Source: Hyphomonadaceae bacterium (GTDB taxonomy: Bacteria > Pseudomonadota > Alphaproteobacteria > Caulobacterales > Hyphomonadaceae). From it: a stretch of 33,969 bases of DNA. Made by a program: the position numbers and the translations under genes. Shown piece by piece: positions 15,325 through 24,292 of the stretch. The stretch covers positions 1 through 33,969 of the forward strand of contig CANJXY010000018.1 in the NCBI GenBank assembly GCA_947478925.1, read 5' to 3'. The notes beneath the pieces are model-generated. The model was given only the letters and a program-made list of their open reading frames with translations. It was not told the origin of the DNA and ran no database searches. Each line of letters opens with the position of its first letter. Position 1 is the stretch's first letter.

Positions 15325-18300
15325 TCAGCCGGCAGTCTCGTTGCGGCAAGCATAGACGAACTCCCGTACGGCGTCGCCCAGCAGGACCAATTTTGCAAGT
15401 GACCATCCGCCTTGCCGGTCAAATGCACTCATCGGTTGCATCAGGCGGTCGGCCAGACCCTTTCTGGGAGCAATCCACGCCTCGACCAGCTTGCGGGACG
15501 ATTCCCGATCGATGCCGTCAGGCGAAGCTTTCGCGGCCTGCGCATGCCGGATCGCAGCAACGGTAAGCTCGCTCTGCTGGCGCGGCAGGTCGTCGGCAAC
15601 GCGCTGCAGCGCCAGCCTGTCCCAGTGATCGCGTGGCTGCAGGTCGCGCGCTGCCGAGCGCATCCGGTCGAGGCCCAGCTGTTCGCCGACATGGTGCTGC
15701 ACGAACACCACGGATTTGAGAGGCCATTTGGTCTGGGCGGCGATGTCGACGGTTTCGCGAGCTGAGGCGAGAGCGCGAACCAGCGCCACGTCGTGGGCTA
15801 TATCGGCGGGGGCGCCCGCCTTGCGGTAGAGGTCGGCGCGCGCTTGAACGCGGCTCATGACGAGGGGCGAGAGGGCGGCCGGCAGGAGGAGGCGGATTTC
15901 CGCGATGGCGTCGCGGTTGCGTTCTACCATTCGGACGATTGACCCGGTGCGCAGTAATTCAGGATCGGAGACAAAGCTGCCAGCCAGAAGACGCAGGTTC
16001 GCGGCAGTCTCCGCCATCATCAGTGTCTGCGCCTCGGCCGGCGCTTTTCCGTCGAGCGCGTGGATCCGGTCGACGAGGTCGTCGATATGGAATGTGGCGT
16101 AAGCCGCCTCGAACGCCTGGGTAATCTGGCCGACATCGACACCCTCCGCGTCGCGCTTCTGGATGGCGAAGGTCGGACCGGTCAGGTTCACGATGCGATT
16201 GGACAGGACTGTCGCGATGATCTCGCGATGCAGACGGTGACGTTTGCGCGCTTCGCCATAGACCGCCAATTCATCCGGGAAGTAGTCTATCAGCAGCGGT
16301 TCGAATGCCGGGTCATCGGGCGCCTTGGAGGCGATCAGGGACGCAAACAGGTCAAGCTTGGCGTAAGCCATGATGACCGCCAGTTCCGGCCGTGTGAGCC
16401 CGGCGTGCTGATCGCGCAGCTTGCGGAACGCGTCCGCCGTGGGCAGACCCTCGACGACACGATCAAGCTTGCCCTGTTTCTCCAGCGAGTCGATCAGGCT
16501 TTCGTGGCTGTCCAGATCGGCAGCGGCTGTCGCCTCCATCACGGACAGAGCGCCCGTCTGGTCGTAGTTGTTGCGCAGCACCAGATGGCCGACTTCGTCC
16601 GTCATGCGGGCGAGGAGGGCATTGCGGTCTTCCGCCTTGAGGGCTGTCTCGTGGATCGCCTCCGCGGTCAGAATCTTGATGTTGACCTCATGGTCGGACG
16701 AATCGACGCCAGCCGAGTTGTCGATGGCGTCCGTATTTATGCGGCCGCCCTTGCGCGCAAACTCGATGCGGCCTGCTTGCGTGACGCCAAGATTGGCGCC
16801 CTCGGCAATGACTTTGGCTCGCAGGTCCTTTGCGTCGACACGGAGCGCGTCGTTGGCCTTGTCACCGACATCCGCGTGCGACTGGGTCGATGCCTTGATG
16901 TAGGTGCCGATGCCGCCAAACCAGAGCAGGTCTATGTCAGCCGAGAGCAGCGCATGCATCAGGATGTCCGGTGTGACGGCGTCGTCGGTGAGGCCTGTCA
17001 TCGCCTTGATTTCGGGGCTCAGCGGGATCGATTTGGCAGAGCGCTCGAAAATGCCTCCGCCCCTGGAAATCAGCGACGCATTGTAGTCTGCCCAGGAGGA
17101 GCGGGGCAGGTCGAACATGCGTTCTCGTTCCTTGAACGACGCCTCAAGGTCGGTCGGGTTGGGGTCGAGGAAGATATGGCGGTGATCGAACGCTGCGCGC
17201 AGGCTGATGAACTTCGACAGCAGCATGCCGTTGCCGAAAACGTCGCCTGACATGTCGCCGATGCCGACGACAGAGAAGGGCTGGCTCTGCGTATCGCGGC
17301 CCATCTCACGGAAGTGGCGTTTCACCGCCTCCCACGCGCCGCGCGCGGTGATGCCCATCTTCTTGTGGTCGTAGCCGACGGAACCGCCCGAAGCGAACGC
17401 ATCGCCCAGCCAGAAGTTGTAGTCCGCCGCCAGAGCGTTCGCGATGTCGGAGAAGGTTGCCGTTCCCTTGTCTGCCGCGACGACGAGATACGGATCCTCG
17501 CCATCCCAGGCGACGACACCTGGAGGATGCACGGTCTTGCCGCCGACAATGTTGTCGGTGATCTGCAGCAACGCGCCAACAAAGGTCTTGTAGGCAGCGA
17601 TGCCGGCCGCCTGGGTTTCCTCGCGTGTGCCTTTGACCGGCAGGCTTTTCGGATAGAAGCCGCCTTTCGAGCCTACCGGCACGATCACAGCATTCTTGAC
17701 CTGCTGCGCTTTCACGAGGCCCAGCACTTCAGAGCGGAAATCGTCGCGTCGGTCCGACCAGCGCAGACCGCCGCGTGCGACCGGTCCGAAGCGCAGATGT
17801 ACGCCCTCCACGTCTGGCGACCACACGAAGATCTCGCGATAGGGGCGCGGCGCAGGCAGGGGGTCTGCCTCGCGGCTGGCGATCTTCACCGCGATATGGC
17901 GATAGGGTTTGCCATCCGTATCCTGCAGATAATAGTTCGTCCGCTGTAGCGATTTCACCAGCGCCAGCAACCGGCGCAGCGCCCGGTCAGCATCCAGCGT
18001 TGCAACGGCTTCAAGCTGTTTCTCGATTTCCGCGATCACGGGCGCAGCAGCTTGTCGGCGAGCCGGAAAATCGTTTGCCGAAGCCGGATCGAACTTGATC
18101 GCGAAGAGTTTCAGCAGATTGTTGGAAATCTCGGGATGTTCCGCCAGAGCCCGGATCTGGACCTGTTCGGAAGGGTCCAGCCCGGACTGGCTGCGATAGC
18201 GGCACAGCGTGCGGAGCAGGGCGGCGGAACGCCAATCCGCGCCAAGCGCCACGACGAGGCCGTTGAAGCGATCGTTCTCGGTTTCGCGCGCCCAGATTGC

Positions 18301-20154
18301 TTCGAATGCCTTCTCGAACCGCGCATCGAGGCGCTTCTGGCCAGCAGGACGTTCGATGGCGAGATCATGCACATAGACGATGGCATCGGCCATATCTTCG
18401 TGGGCCGCGATGCGGATGGGATGGCCCACTTCGGCCTGCACGCGCAGGCCCATGCGCTCCAGCACCGGCACGATCTCTGCGAGGTCGAGCGGACTGTCGC
18501 GGTGATAGATCTTCACACGGCTGACATGCGCCTCATAATCCGGTCCCCACACGCGCGTGCGCAGCGCCTTGCCTTGTGACAGGCTGGCGATGGCGATCAG
18601 GTCGGCGAGGCCTTCCTCGGGCTGGAAGGATTCCTTGTAGGAAGCCGTGAAGCGCGCCGTCGTCGCAAGTGTCTGGTCCGATCCCGTCGCGCGGGCGACA
18701 CGTGCAAGCGCGTCTTCCCACGTCTCGAACAGCTGGCGCATCTGCAGGTCGAGCGCGTCTTCGTCCGGTTCCGGATGCCCGCGATCAACGCCTATGATCA
18801 GGTGAACGCGCGCGAGCGGCCCTTCGCCAAACGACGGATAGAAGGCGGTTGGCCGTCCACCATAAGCTTCGGCCAGCAGGCGATGCGCGCGCGTGCGCAG
18901 TTCCGAGTTATAGCTGTCGCGCGGCGTATAGAGCAGCGCGGAGACGTAGCGGTCGAAGCGATCGCGGCGGATGAAGAGCCTTGTGCGCGGGCGAAGGAGC
19001 AGTCGCAGGACGCCGGCCGTGATGCGTTGCAGGTCGCCTTCGGATATCTGGAACAGTTCGTCGCGCGGATAGGTCTTGAGCACGAGATCGAGCTGCTTGG
19101 CGGAAAAGCGCGAACCCTTTTGGGCCGCGGCCTCGACATTGGCAATCTTGCGCCGGATCAGCGGGACTTCGTCAGCCGGGCGTGTGTAGGCCTCGGAGGT
19201 GAACAGGCCAACGAAGCGCGTCTCGCCGATGACCTCGCCGCGTTCGTCGTAACGCTTGACGCCGATATAGTCCGTGAAGTTGCTCCGATGCACCCGCGTT
19301 TTCAGGCTCGCCTTGGCGACGATTATGGGCGAAGGCTCGTTGATGAACGCCCGGATGGCAGGCGTGCGCATGGTCGGCTCGGACCCGCGCGACAGAACGT
19401 TGCGGACGTTGTCGCGCAGAACGCCAAGGCCCGACGTTTCGTCGACCTCGGGCTCCTGAGCTGCGAGGTGGCCATCTTCATCAAGCGCGAACGTGTAGTC
19501 GCGAGCTCCGAGGTAGGTGAAATTTTCGTCGGCCAGCCAGGCCAGAAAAGCGCGCGCTTCGTTGATTTCGGCCGAGGTGCGGCCGCTGGTCGCCTTCACA
19601 CTTGCCAACGCCTCGGAGACTGTTTCCATCTTGGCGCGCATGGCCGCGAAGTCGGCGTTGACGATTTCCACGTCTGAAAATGTCTGCTCGAGCTTTTTCT
19701 GAAGGTCGGCACGCAAGGAGTCGTCCAACGGGGGCAGGTGGATCTGGATGGTTGAGCGCTTGCCCGCCGGACCGCCAACGACGGGGTGCAGGACAGCGCG
19801 GATTTCGACCTTGGCGTCCTGGCAGACATTGATGGAGCTATCGACGAGGAAGGCTATGTCGGCGCCAACGATCTCCGCGATATCCATCTTCAGGGGCTTG
19901 CCATTGGCGCCGACAGCGCGGCGCACGCGTATTGCGCGGGCGGGCTGCTTCTCGTTGGCGCGGTTGAAATCCCAAAGGCTGATGGCGAGGGCGGCGGCAT
20001 CCTCCGTCGTTAGCGACAGGAAGTCCTCGACGAAGGCGTCAGACGCATACTGGTCAAGGAAGGCCGAGAGCGCATCATCGATCTTCGTCTTTGGAGCAAC
20101 CGCGCGGGCTGCCGCGAGAAACTCATCGTGCGAAAATGCGAGTTCGTTGGACAG
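15325..20154 (-). CDS. gdhZ: NAD-specific glutamate dehydrogenase, ~180 kDa type, probable CTG start
   Basis: Oxidative deamination of glutamate to 2-oxoglutarate with NAD+. With the start proposed here the protein has 1,609 residues, matching the ~1,600-residue family (Caulobacter GdhZ type). The N-terminal half holds ACT-like regulatory domains; the catalytic region includes HLRFGPVARGGLRWSDRRDD, the lysine motif VPVGSKGGFYPK (Lys near residue 830) and the nucleotide-binding region GIGDMSGDVFGNGMLLS. The first in-frame GTG (19926) would remove 76 residues, including the conserved-looking SLTTEDAAALAISLWDFNR. Upstream of it the frame is open to a stop at 20257-20259 with no ATG, GTG or TTG. 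A CTG at 20154 has GGAG seven bases upstream and is the best start. The GNAT gene follows after 12 bases. Confidence 0.93.
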   Translation of the reverse strand: MSNELAFSHDEFLAAARAVAPKTKIDDALSAFLDQYASDAFVEDFLSLTTEDAAALAISLWDFNRANEKQPARAIRVRRAVGANGKPLKMDIAEIVGADIAFLVDSSINVCQDAKVEIRAVLHPVVGGPAGKRSTIQIHLPPLDDSLRADLQKKLEQTFSDVEIVNADFAAMRAKMETVSEALASVKATSGRTSAEINEARAFLAWLADENFTYLGARDYTFALDEDGHLAAQEPEVDETSGLGVLRDNVRNVLSRGSEPTMRTPAIRAFINEPSPIIVAKASLKTRVHRSNFTDYIGVKRYDERGEVIGETRFVGLFTSEAYTRPADEVPLIRRKIANVEAAAQKGSRFSAKQLDLVLKTYPRDELFQISEGDLQRITAGVLRLLLRPRTRLFIRRDRFDRYVSALLYTPRDSYNSELRTRAHRLLAEAYGGRPTAFYPSFGEGPLARVHLIIGVDRGHPEPDEDALDLQMRQLFETWEDALARVARATGSDQTLATTARFTASYKESFQPEEGLADLIAIASLSQGKALRTRVWGPDYEAHVSRVKIYHRDSPLDLAEIVPVLERMGLRVQAEVGHPIRIAAHEDMADAIVYVHDLAIERPAGQKRLDARFEKAFEAIWARETENDRFNGLVVALGADWRSAALLRTLCRYRSQSGLDPSEQVQIRALAEHPEISNNLLKLFAIKFDPASANDFPARRQAAAPVIAEIEKQLEAVATLDADRALRRLLALVKSLQRTNYYLQDTDGKPYRHIAVKIASREADPLPAPRPYREIFVWSPDVEGVHLRFGPVARGGLRWSDRRDDFRSEVLGLVKAQQVKNAVIVPVGSKGGFYPKSLPVKGTREETQAAGIAAYKTFVGALLQITDNIVGGKTVHPPGVVAWDGEDPYLVVAADKGTATFSDIANALAADYNFWLGDAFASGGSVGYDHKKMGITARGAWEAVKRHFREMGRDTQSQPFSVVGIGDMSGDVFGNGMLLSKFISLRAAFDHRHIFLDPNPTDLEASFKERERMFDLPRSSWADYNASLISRGGGIFERSAKSIPLSPEIKAMTGLTDDAVTPDILMHALLSADIDLLWFGGIGTYIKASTQSHADVGDKANDALRVDAKDLRAKVIAEGANLGVTQAGRIEFARKGGRINTDAIDNSAGVDSSDHEVNIKILTAEAIHETALKAEDRNALLARMTDEVGHLVLRNNYDQTGALSVMEATAAADLDSHESLIDSLEKQGKLDRVVEGLPTADAFRKLRDQHAGLTRPELAVIMAYAKLDLFASLIASKAPDDPAFEPLLIDYFPDELAVYGEARKRHRLHREIIATVLSNRIVNLTGPTFAIQKRDAEGVDVGQITQAFEAAYATFHIDDLVDRIHALDGKAPAEAQTLMMAETAANLRLLAGSFVSDPELLRTGSIVRMVERNRDAIAEIRLLLPAALSPLVMSRVQARADLYRKAGAPADIAHDVALVRALASARETVDIAAQTKWPLKSVVFVQHHVGEQLGLDRMRSAARDLQPRDHWDRLALQRVADDLPRQQSELTVAAIRHAQAAKASPDGIDRESSRKLVEAWIAPRKGLADRLMQPMSAFDRQGGWSLAKLVLLGDAVREFVYACRNETAG

Positions 20155-20161
20155 GGTATGT

Positions 20162-20165
20162 CTCC
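20162..20165 (-). promoter_or_regulatory. Ribosome binding site deciding the CTG start of the glutamate dehydrogenase
   Basis: On the minus strand CGGAG is followed by seven bases (ACATACC) and then CTG at 20154. No ATG, GTG or TTG lies in frame between the upstream stop (20257-20259) and 19926, so this site argues for a non-canonical start. Confidence 0.6.
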
Positions 20166-20195
20166 GAATTGAACGGGACCGTGGAGTGATCGAGA

Positions 20196-20226
20196 CTTGC
20201 CTGCTGACTGGCCGGTAACAGGCAAG
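20196..20226 (-). promoter_or_regulatory. Leader hairpin upstream of the glutamate dehydrogenase gene
   Basis: Perfect 8-bp arms CTTGCCTG and CAGGCAAG flank a 15-base loop, about 40 bases before the CTG start. It may be a mRNA leader structure or an operator; no T tract follows on the minus strand, so it is not a simple terminator. Confidence 0.4.
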
Positions 20227-20516
20227 GAAAGACGAGAGAATCGACGCGAGCGAGTGCTAAACCCGCGCAGGATGGCGCGGCAAGGGCAAGATAGTCCCTC
20301 ATCCGTGCTGCGCTGCGATGAATGTCTCCTGCAGGGGTGCCCGAATGGGACAGGTCCGGCTCCCAACAGGCATTCCCGCAGGCTGATTTGGAGCCAAACC
20401 CGGGGACCGGCCGCGCTTCGCGAACAGCAACGCTGCCGGATGGATAGGGTGATTGCCCAACCGCGCCGGCGAGGTGGTGGCCGTCATGCGCTGTCCGGCG
20501 AGGCGCAGGCACAGGG
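20227..20516. other. Intergenic stretch without a supported gene
   Basis: Together with the leader up to 20155 this makes about 360 bases without a gene between the AI-2E permease stop and the dehydrogenase start. The minus-strand promoter of the dehydrogenase must lie here, but I see no convincing -35/-10 pair. Short open frames here have Arg/Ser/Pro-rich translations without domain character. CCGGCGAGG occurs twice (near 20464 and 20496), probably by chance. Confidence 0.6.
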
Positions 20517-21740
20517 TCAACTCGAGGTGAGGACTGACTCTGCAACTTCAGCGGCGGTTTCCGCGTCGGGCTCGACTGCAGAATCACCGGGATCGCCATT
20601 GGCCGACATCAGGACGGCGATCCAGCGCGCCCCCGGGATCTGCGCGAGCACGATCATGATGAGCACGGTGAGCGGTGCAGACAGGAACATGCCCGGCGCC
20701 CCCCACAACGCGCCCCACACGGCCAGCGACAGCAGCACGATTAGTGCCGACAGGTTGAGGCTCTTGGCCTGCATACGTGGGGCAACAAAATTTCCGATCA
20801 GGAACTGCCACACTGCAACGCCGGCAAAGACGATGGCGCCGCAAAGCAGGGAGTCGTCCGGCAGCCAGTCAGGCCATGAGGATTGCGGCTGCACCACCGC
20901 GAACAACGCCGGCAGGACGGTCGCGATGATCGAGCCGACGGTCGGGATGTAGTTGAGGACGAAGATCACGAAGGCCCAGAACAGGGCGTTGTCGAGCCCG
21001 ATGACCAGAAGCGTCACATAGGTGAGCGATGTCGCGATGATCGAGAGGGCCGTCTGGACCCAGAGATACTGCTCCATCGCGCGGCGAACTTCGGCGCCGA
21101 TCAGGTTGGCGCGGAAGCGGTCGCCGGGGCGAACGAAGATGCGATCCAGCTTTTTGGCGAAGGTTCCTGCGGTCACGATCAGGAAGGCGACATATATAAA
21201 GACAAGCACCATGTCGCCGACAAGGCCGGAGACGACATTGCCGGCAAGCTGGGCGAGGCTCGTCGCGTTGTTGGACAGGAGCTGAGCGACGGTTGGCGGC
21301 TGGGCGGGGGCCACGGCTTCGACCGCCACGGGCAACGCTCCCGGCACAACAGCGGCCGTGGCTTCGGGCGGAGGCGGCGCCAGAAGATTCAGCTGGGTGT
21401 AGACCTTCTTGATGATGTCGTTGATGTGCTGCTCGTATTCGCTGGACTTGCCGACGAACTCCTCGACCGCACCGCGAATGACCCCGATGAAGATCACGAT
21501 CGAGAGGACGACAATGGTCACGGCCAGCAGATAGGTGAGCCAGCTGGGCACTTTGGGGAAATACTTGCGGATGACGCGGGAGAAGCCCTCCATCACCAGC
21601 CAGACGAAGATCGCCATGGCGAACGGGCCCAGGATGCGCGCGCCCTGGTGCAGCACGAAGCCAATGGCGACGGTGGCGATGATCCAGACGCCGGCCGTCA
21701 ACCAGGTCCAGTTGGTAACCCTGCTGCTGGGTGTGCTCAT
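20517..21740 (-). CDS. AI-2E family transporter (PerM/TqsA-type permease)
   Basis: Inner-membrane protein of 407 residues with about eight helices. Family features are the paired N-terminal helices ([20 protein letters not shown]), the amphipathic periplasmic domain ([20 protein letters not shown]), and the C-terminal half with [40 protein letters not shown] and [13 protein letters not shown]. Proteins of this family export AI-2 or act as ion exchangers in some species; the substrate here is unknown. An insertion rich in Ala/Pro/Val (about residues 118-150) sits in the periplasmic domain, longer than I remember for typical members. Divergent from the HerA-like ATPase gene with about 118 bases between. 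Confidence 0.92.
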   Translation of the reverse strand: MSTPSSRVTNWTWLTAGVWIIATVAIGFVLHQGARILGPFAMAIFVWLVMEGFSRVIRKYFPKVPSWLTYLLAVTIVVLSIVIFIGVIRGAVEEFVGKSSEYEQHINDIIKKVYTQLNLLAPPPPEATAAVVPGALPVAVEAVAPAQPPTVAQLLSNNATSLAQLAGNVVSGLVGDMVLVFIYVAFLIVTAGTFAKKLDRIFVRPGDRFRANLIGAEVRRAMEQYLWVQTALSIIATSLTYVTLLVIGLDNALFWAFVIFVLNYIPTVGSIIATVLPALFAVVQPQSSWPDWLPDDSLLCGAIVFAGVAVWQFLIGNFVAPRMQAKSLNLSALIVLLSLAVWGALWGAPGMFLSAPLTVLIMIVLAQIPGARWIAVLMSANGDPGDSAVEPDAETAAEVAESVLTSS

Positions 21741-21858
21741 GAGACGAGACTTATTGATAATGCAGGCCGCTGCAAAGGCGCTTCATTGCGGGGGGGCGAC
21801 TTGCCTTGCCGCCGGCGGCGCCTCTGATAGCAATACGCCTCGTTCTGGAGCGTTCGGC

Positions 21859-23424
21859 ATGACTGACAGCATTTTCCTTGGCGGCGGCGGACCGGATCAC
21901 AAATCTCCGCAGGGCCTGCTGCTGGCGCGCGCGAACAGGCACGGGCTGGTGGCTGGGGCGACGGGCACGGGCAAGACCGTAACCCTGCAGATCATGGCGG
22001 AACAGCTTTCCGCCGCCGGGGTGCCGGTGTTCTGCGCAGACGTGAAGGGTGACTTGTCGGGTATCTGCGTCGCCGGAACGCCCGAAGGCAAGTCGCTGGA
22101 GAAGATCAACGAGCGCGTCGCCCAGATCGGCATGCCGGGCATCACCTATGGCGCTGCTCCCTGCATGTTCTGGGATCTCTATGGCAAGCGCGGTCATCCG
22201 ATCCGCGCGACGGTTTCCGAGATGGGCCCGCAGCTGCTTTCGCGCCTGCTTCAGCTCAATGACACGCAAGAGGGCGTCGTCACCATTGCCTTCCAGTATG
22301 CCGACGACAATGGCCTGCTGCTGCTCGACTTCAAGGACTTGCGGAGCCTGCTCGCGCATGTGTCCTCGATCGCGCCCGAAATCCAGCGCACCTATGGCAA
22401 CGTCGCGCCGGCTTCCATCGGGGCCGTGCAGCGCCAGCTGCTCCTGCTGGAGCGGCAGGGCGCCGAACAGTTCTTTGGCGAGCCAGCGCTTGAACTCGCC
22501 GACTTCATGCGGGTTGGGACGGATGGCCGGGGCTACATCTCGATCCTCGACGCGACGACGCTGATCAACAATCCGAGGCTTTATTCCACCTTCCTGCTGT
22601 GGCTGCTCGCCGAGCTGTTCGAGCAACTGCCCGAGGTTGGCGACCCGGAGAAGCCGAAACTGGTCTTCTTCTTTGACGAGGCTCACTTGTTGTTTGACGG
22701 CGCGCCGAAGGCGCTGATCGACAAGATCGAGCAGGTTGTGCGCCTGATCCGCTCCAAGGGTGTCGGCATCTTCTTTGTGACGCAGAACCCGAAAGATCTG
22801 CCGGAGAATGTGCTGGCCCAGCTCGGCACGCGCATCCAGCACGCGCTTCGGGCCTATACGCCGACCGAACGCAAGGGTGTGAAAGCGGCGGCGCAAAGCT
22901 TCCGGCCCAATCCAGCGATCGACACCGAGACAGCGATCACTGAGCTTGGCATGGGCGAGGCGCTGGTCTCCTCGCTCGACGCCAAGGGCGCGCCGACCAT
23001 GGTGGAGCGGACGCTGATCCGGCCGCCATCCTCGCGCTTGGGCCCAGCAACCGACGCGGAACGCGCAGCTGTGCAGGCGCTAAGCCCGGTCGCGACCAAG
23101 TACGATACGACGGTGGATCGCGAGTCGGCCTATGAGATCCTGACCAGCAAGGAAGAGCAGGCAGCAAAAGCGAAGGCCGAGCTGAAGCGTTCGGAAGCGG
23201 CAGAGGCCGAAGCTGCGCGGCTCCGCAAGGAAGCCGCCAAGGCAGCCACAGCCGCCCGCGCCGAGGCGGCGGCGCGTGCGCCTGCCGCACGGGCGACAAC
23301 GTCGACCCGCAAATCCACCCGCCAGACACCGGTCGAGGCCGCCTCCAGCACTTTCATGCGGACGGCGACACGGGAGCTGACCAAGTTTGTCTTCCGCGGC
23401 ATGTTCGGGAACCGGAAGCGCTAA
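21859..23424 (+). CDS. HerA-like ATPase (helicase HerA-like C-terminal/DUF853, YjgR type)
   Basis: Cytoplasmic P-loop ATPase of the FtsK/HerA superfamily, 521 residues. Walker A GATGTGKT (33-40) is followed by the strand [11 protein letters not shown]; Walker B is [11 protein letters not shown], then a sensor segment [19 protein letters not shown] and an arginine-finger region [14 protein letters not shown]. Residues about 430-490 are Ala/Glu/Lys-rich, likely coiled coil, before a basic C-terminus ([10 protein letters not shown]). ATG 21859 has GGAG nine bases upstream; the longer frame from 21535 overlaps the permease gene on the other strand and is rejected. YjgR-type proteins are widespread but their role is unsettled; DNA translocation or repair is inferred from superfamily. 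The SRAP gene follows after five bases. Confidence 0.9.
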   Translation: MTDSIFLGGGGPDHKSPQGLLLARANRHGLVAGATGTGKTVTLQIMAEQLSAAGVPVFCADVKGDLSGICVAGTPEGKSLEKINERVAQIGMPGITYGAAPCMFWDLYGKRGHPIRATVSEMGPQLLSRLLQLNDTQEGVVTIAFQYADDNGLLLLDFKDLRSLLAHVSSIAPEIQRTYGNVAPASIGAVQRQLLLLERQGAEQFFGEPALELADFMRVGTDGRGYISILDATTLINNPRLYSTFLLWLLAELFEQLPEVGDPEKPKLVFFFDEAHLLFDGAPKALIDKIEQVVRLIRSKGVGIFFVTQNPKDLPENVLAQLGTRIQHALRAYTPTERKGVKAAAQSFRPNPAIDTETAITELGMGEALVSSLDAKGAPTMVERTLIRPPSSRLGPATDAERAAVQALSPVATKYDTTVDRESAYEILTSKEEQAAKAKAELKRSEAAEAEAARLRKEAAKAATAARAEAAARAPAARATTSTRKSTRQTPVEAASSTFMRTATRELTKFVFRGMFGNRKR

Positions 23425-23429
23425 ATTAG

Positions 23430-24095
23430 ATGTGCGGAAAGTTTACCCAGATGGCGTCGTGGGCGGAGGTGGTCGCCTTCTCCCGGCCGCTGACGGCGAT
23501 CCCCGACGACGCACCGGTCACGGTCTCGACGCCAATGCGGCTGGCGAAAGTGATTCGGCTTGGTGAGGACAGCGCGCGGGAGTTCATTCCGATGCGCTGG
23601 GGTTTTTCAAAGCCTGAGAATCCATCCTTCAAGCCGGACCACATGCATGCGCGCGCCGAGACCATCGACACGCGTCCGACCTTCGCGGACTCTTTTGCCG
23701 AGCGGCGCGGTCTTGTCGTGGTCAGCAGCTTCAATGAGGGCGAGGAACAACCGGGCGGCAAGACCAAGCAGTGGGTGATCCGGCCAAAGGATCGCAAGCC
23801 GATCGCTATCGCGGTGATCTGGGAAGAGTGGGCGGGCGATCAGGGATCTGAGCCCACCTTCGTCATGGTGACAACGCCGCCAAACCCTTTGATTGCAAGG
23901 GTAACGGACCGCATGCCCGCCGTACTGCGTCAGCAAGACTGGCCGGTGTGGCTTGGCGAGACGGATGCTTCGCTCACTGACGTCAAGGCGCTTCTGAAGA
24001 CGTTCGACGACGAAGGCGCGTGGGAGATGAGTGAGCAGGCGTCATCCAAATCATCGAAGCCCGCGAAGACGAAGCCGCAATTGGATCTGTTCTGA
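23430..24095 (+). CDS. SRAP-family protein (YedK/HMCES-type) with altered active-site residues
   Basis: SOS-response-associated peptidase family; YedK and HMCES crosslink abasic sites in single-stranded DNA through Cys2. The 221-residue protein begins MCGKF, giving Cys2 after Met removal. By alignment with YedK from memory, Asn75 corresponds to His73 (HARAET), Glu105 to Glu103 (SSFNEGE) and His160 to Thr159 (VTDRMPAVL); spacing between these positions is almost the same, so the assignment is firm. The family motif FYEW is FNEG here. Cys and Glu are kept; Asn and His are replaced. The C-terminal tail (SSKSSKPAKTKPQLDLF) is basic and then ends with a QLDLF sequence that resembles a beta-clamp-binding motif. 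It starts five bases after the HerA-like stop and is probably cotranscribed. Confidence 0.88.
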   Translation: MCGKFTQMASWAEVVAFSRPLTAIPDDAPVTVSTPMRLAKVIRLGEDSAREFIPMRWGFSKPENPSFKPDHMHARAETIDTRPTFADSFAERRGLVVVSSFNEGEEQPGGKTKQWVIRPKDRKPIAIAVIWEEWAGDQGSEPTFVMVTTPPNPLIARVTDRMPAVLRQQDWPVWLGETDASLTDVKALLKTFDDEGAWEMSEQASSKSSKPAKTKPQLDLF

Positions 24096-24145
24096 TTGCT
24101 TTGCTGATCGTCTCCACACGGATGATCGCGTTCGAAGACGCGTGC

Positions 24146-24166
24146 AAAGTTTTTTGAAAAAACTTT
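24146..24166. repeat. 21-bp perfect A+T-rich palindrome
   Basis: Arms AAAGTTTTTT and AAAAAACTTT surround a single G, 51 bases after the SRAP stop and 127 bases before the H1-like start. It stands out in G+C-rich DNA. It may be a protein binding site, a bent-DNA element or an unusual transcription-end structure that works on either strand. Confidence 0.9.
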
Positions 24167-24292
24167 CGTCGAAGACTCTGATGCCCCGTTTTGGAAACTT
24201 CGCGTTCAGCTTCTCGATGCAGTTTGCCCCCATCAGATCGACACGGCGATGCGAGGTGCAGAGCCGGTCCAACAGAGAAGCAGGAGTGCAGA

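Noticed and set aside
16060-17250. Plus-strand open frame of 396 codons
   Set aside because: Antisense to the glutamate dehydrogenase, whose motifs are unambiguous on the other strand.
19926-19926. GTG at 19926 as start of the glutamate dehydrogenase
   Set aside because: It would remove a conserved-looking N-terminal region, and no ribosome binding site was noted for it; CTG 20154 fits family length and has a good site.
20010-20366. Minus-strand open frame over the 5' region of the glutamate dehydrogenase
   Set aside because: Ser/Arg/Pro-rich translation without motifs; overlaps the better supported N-terminal coding region of the dehydrogenase in another frame.
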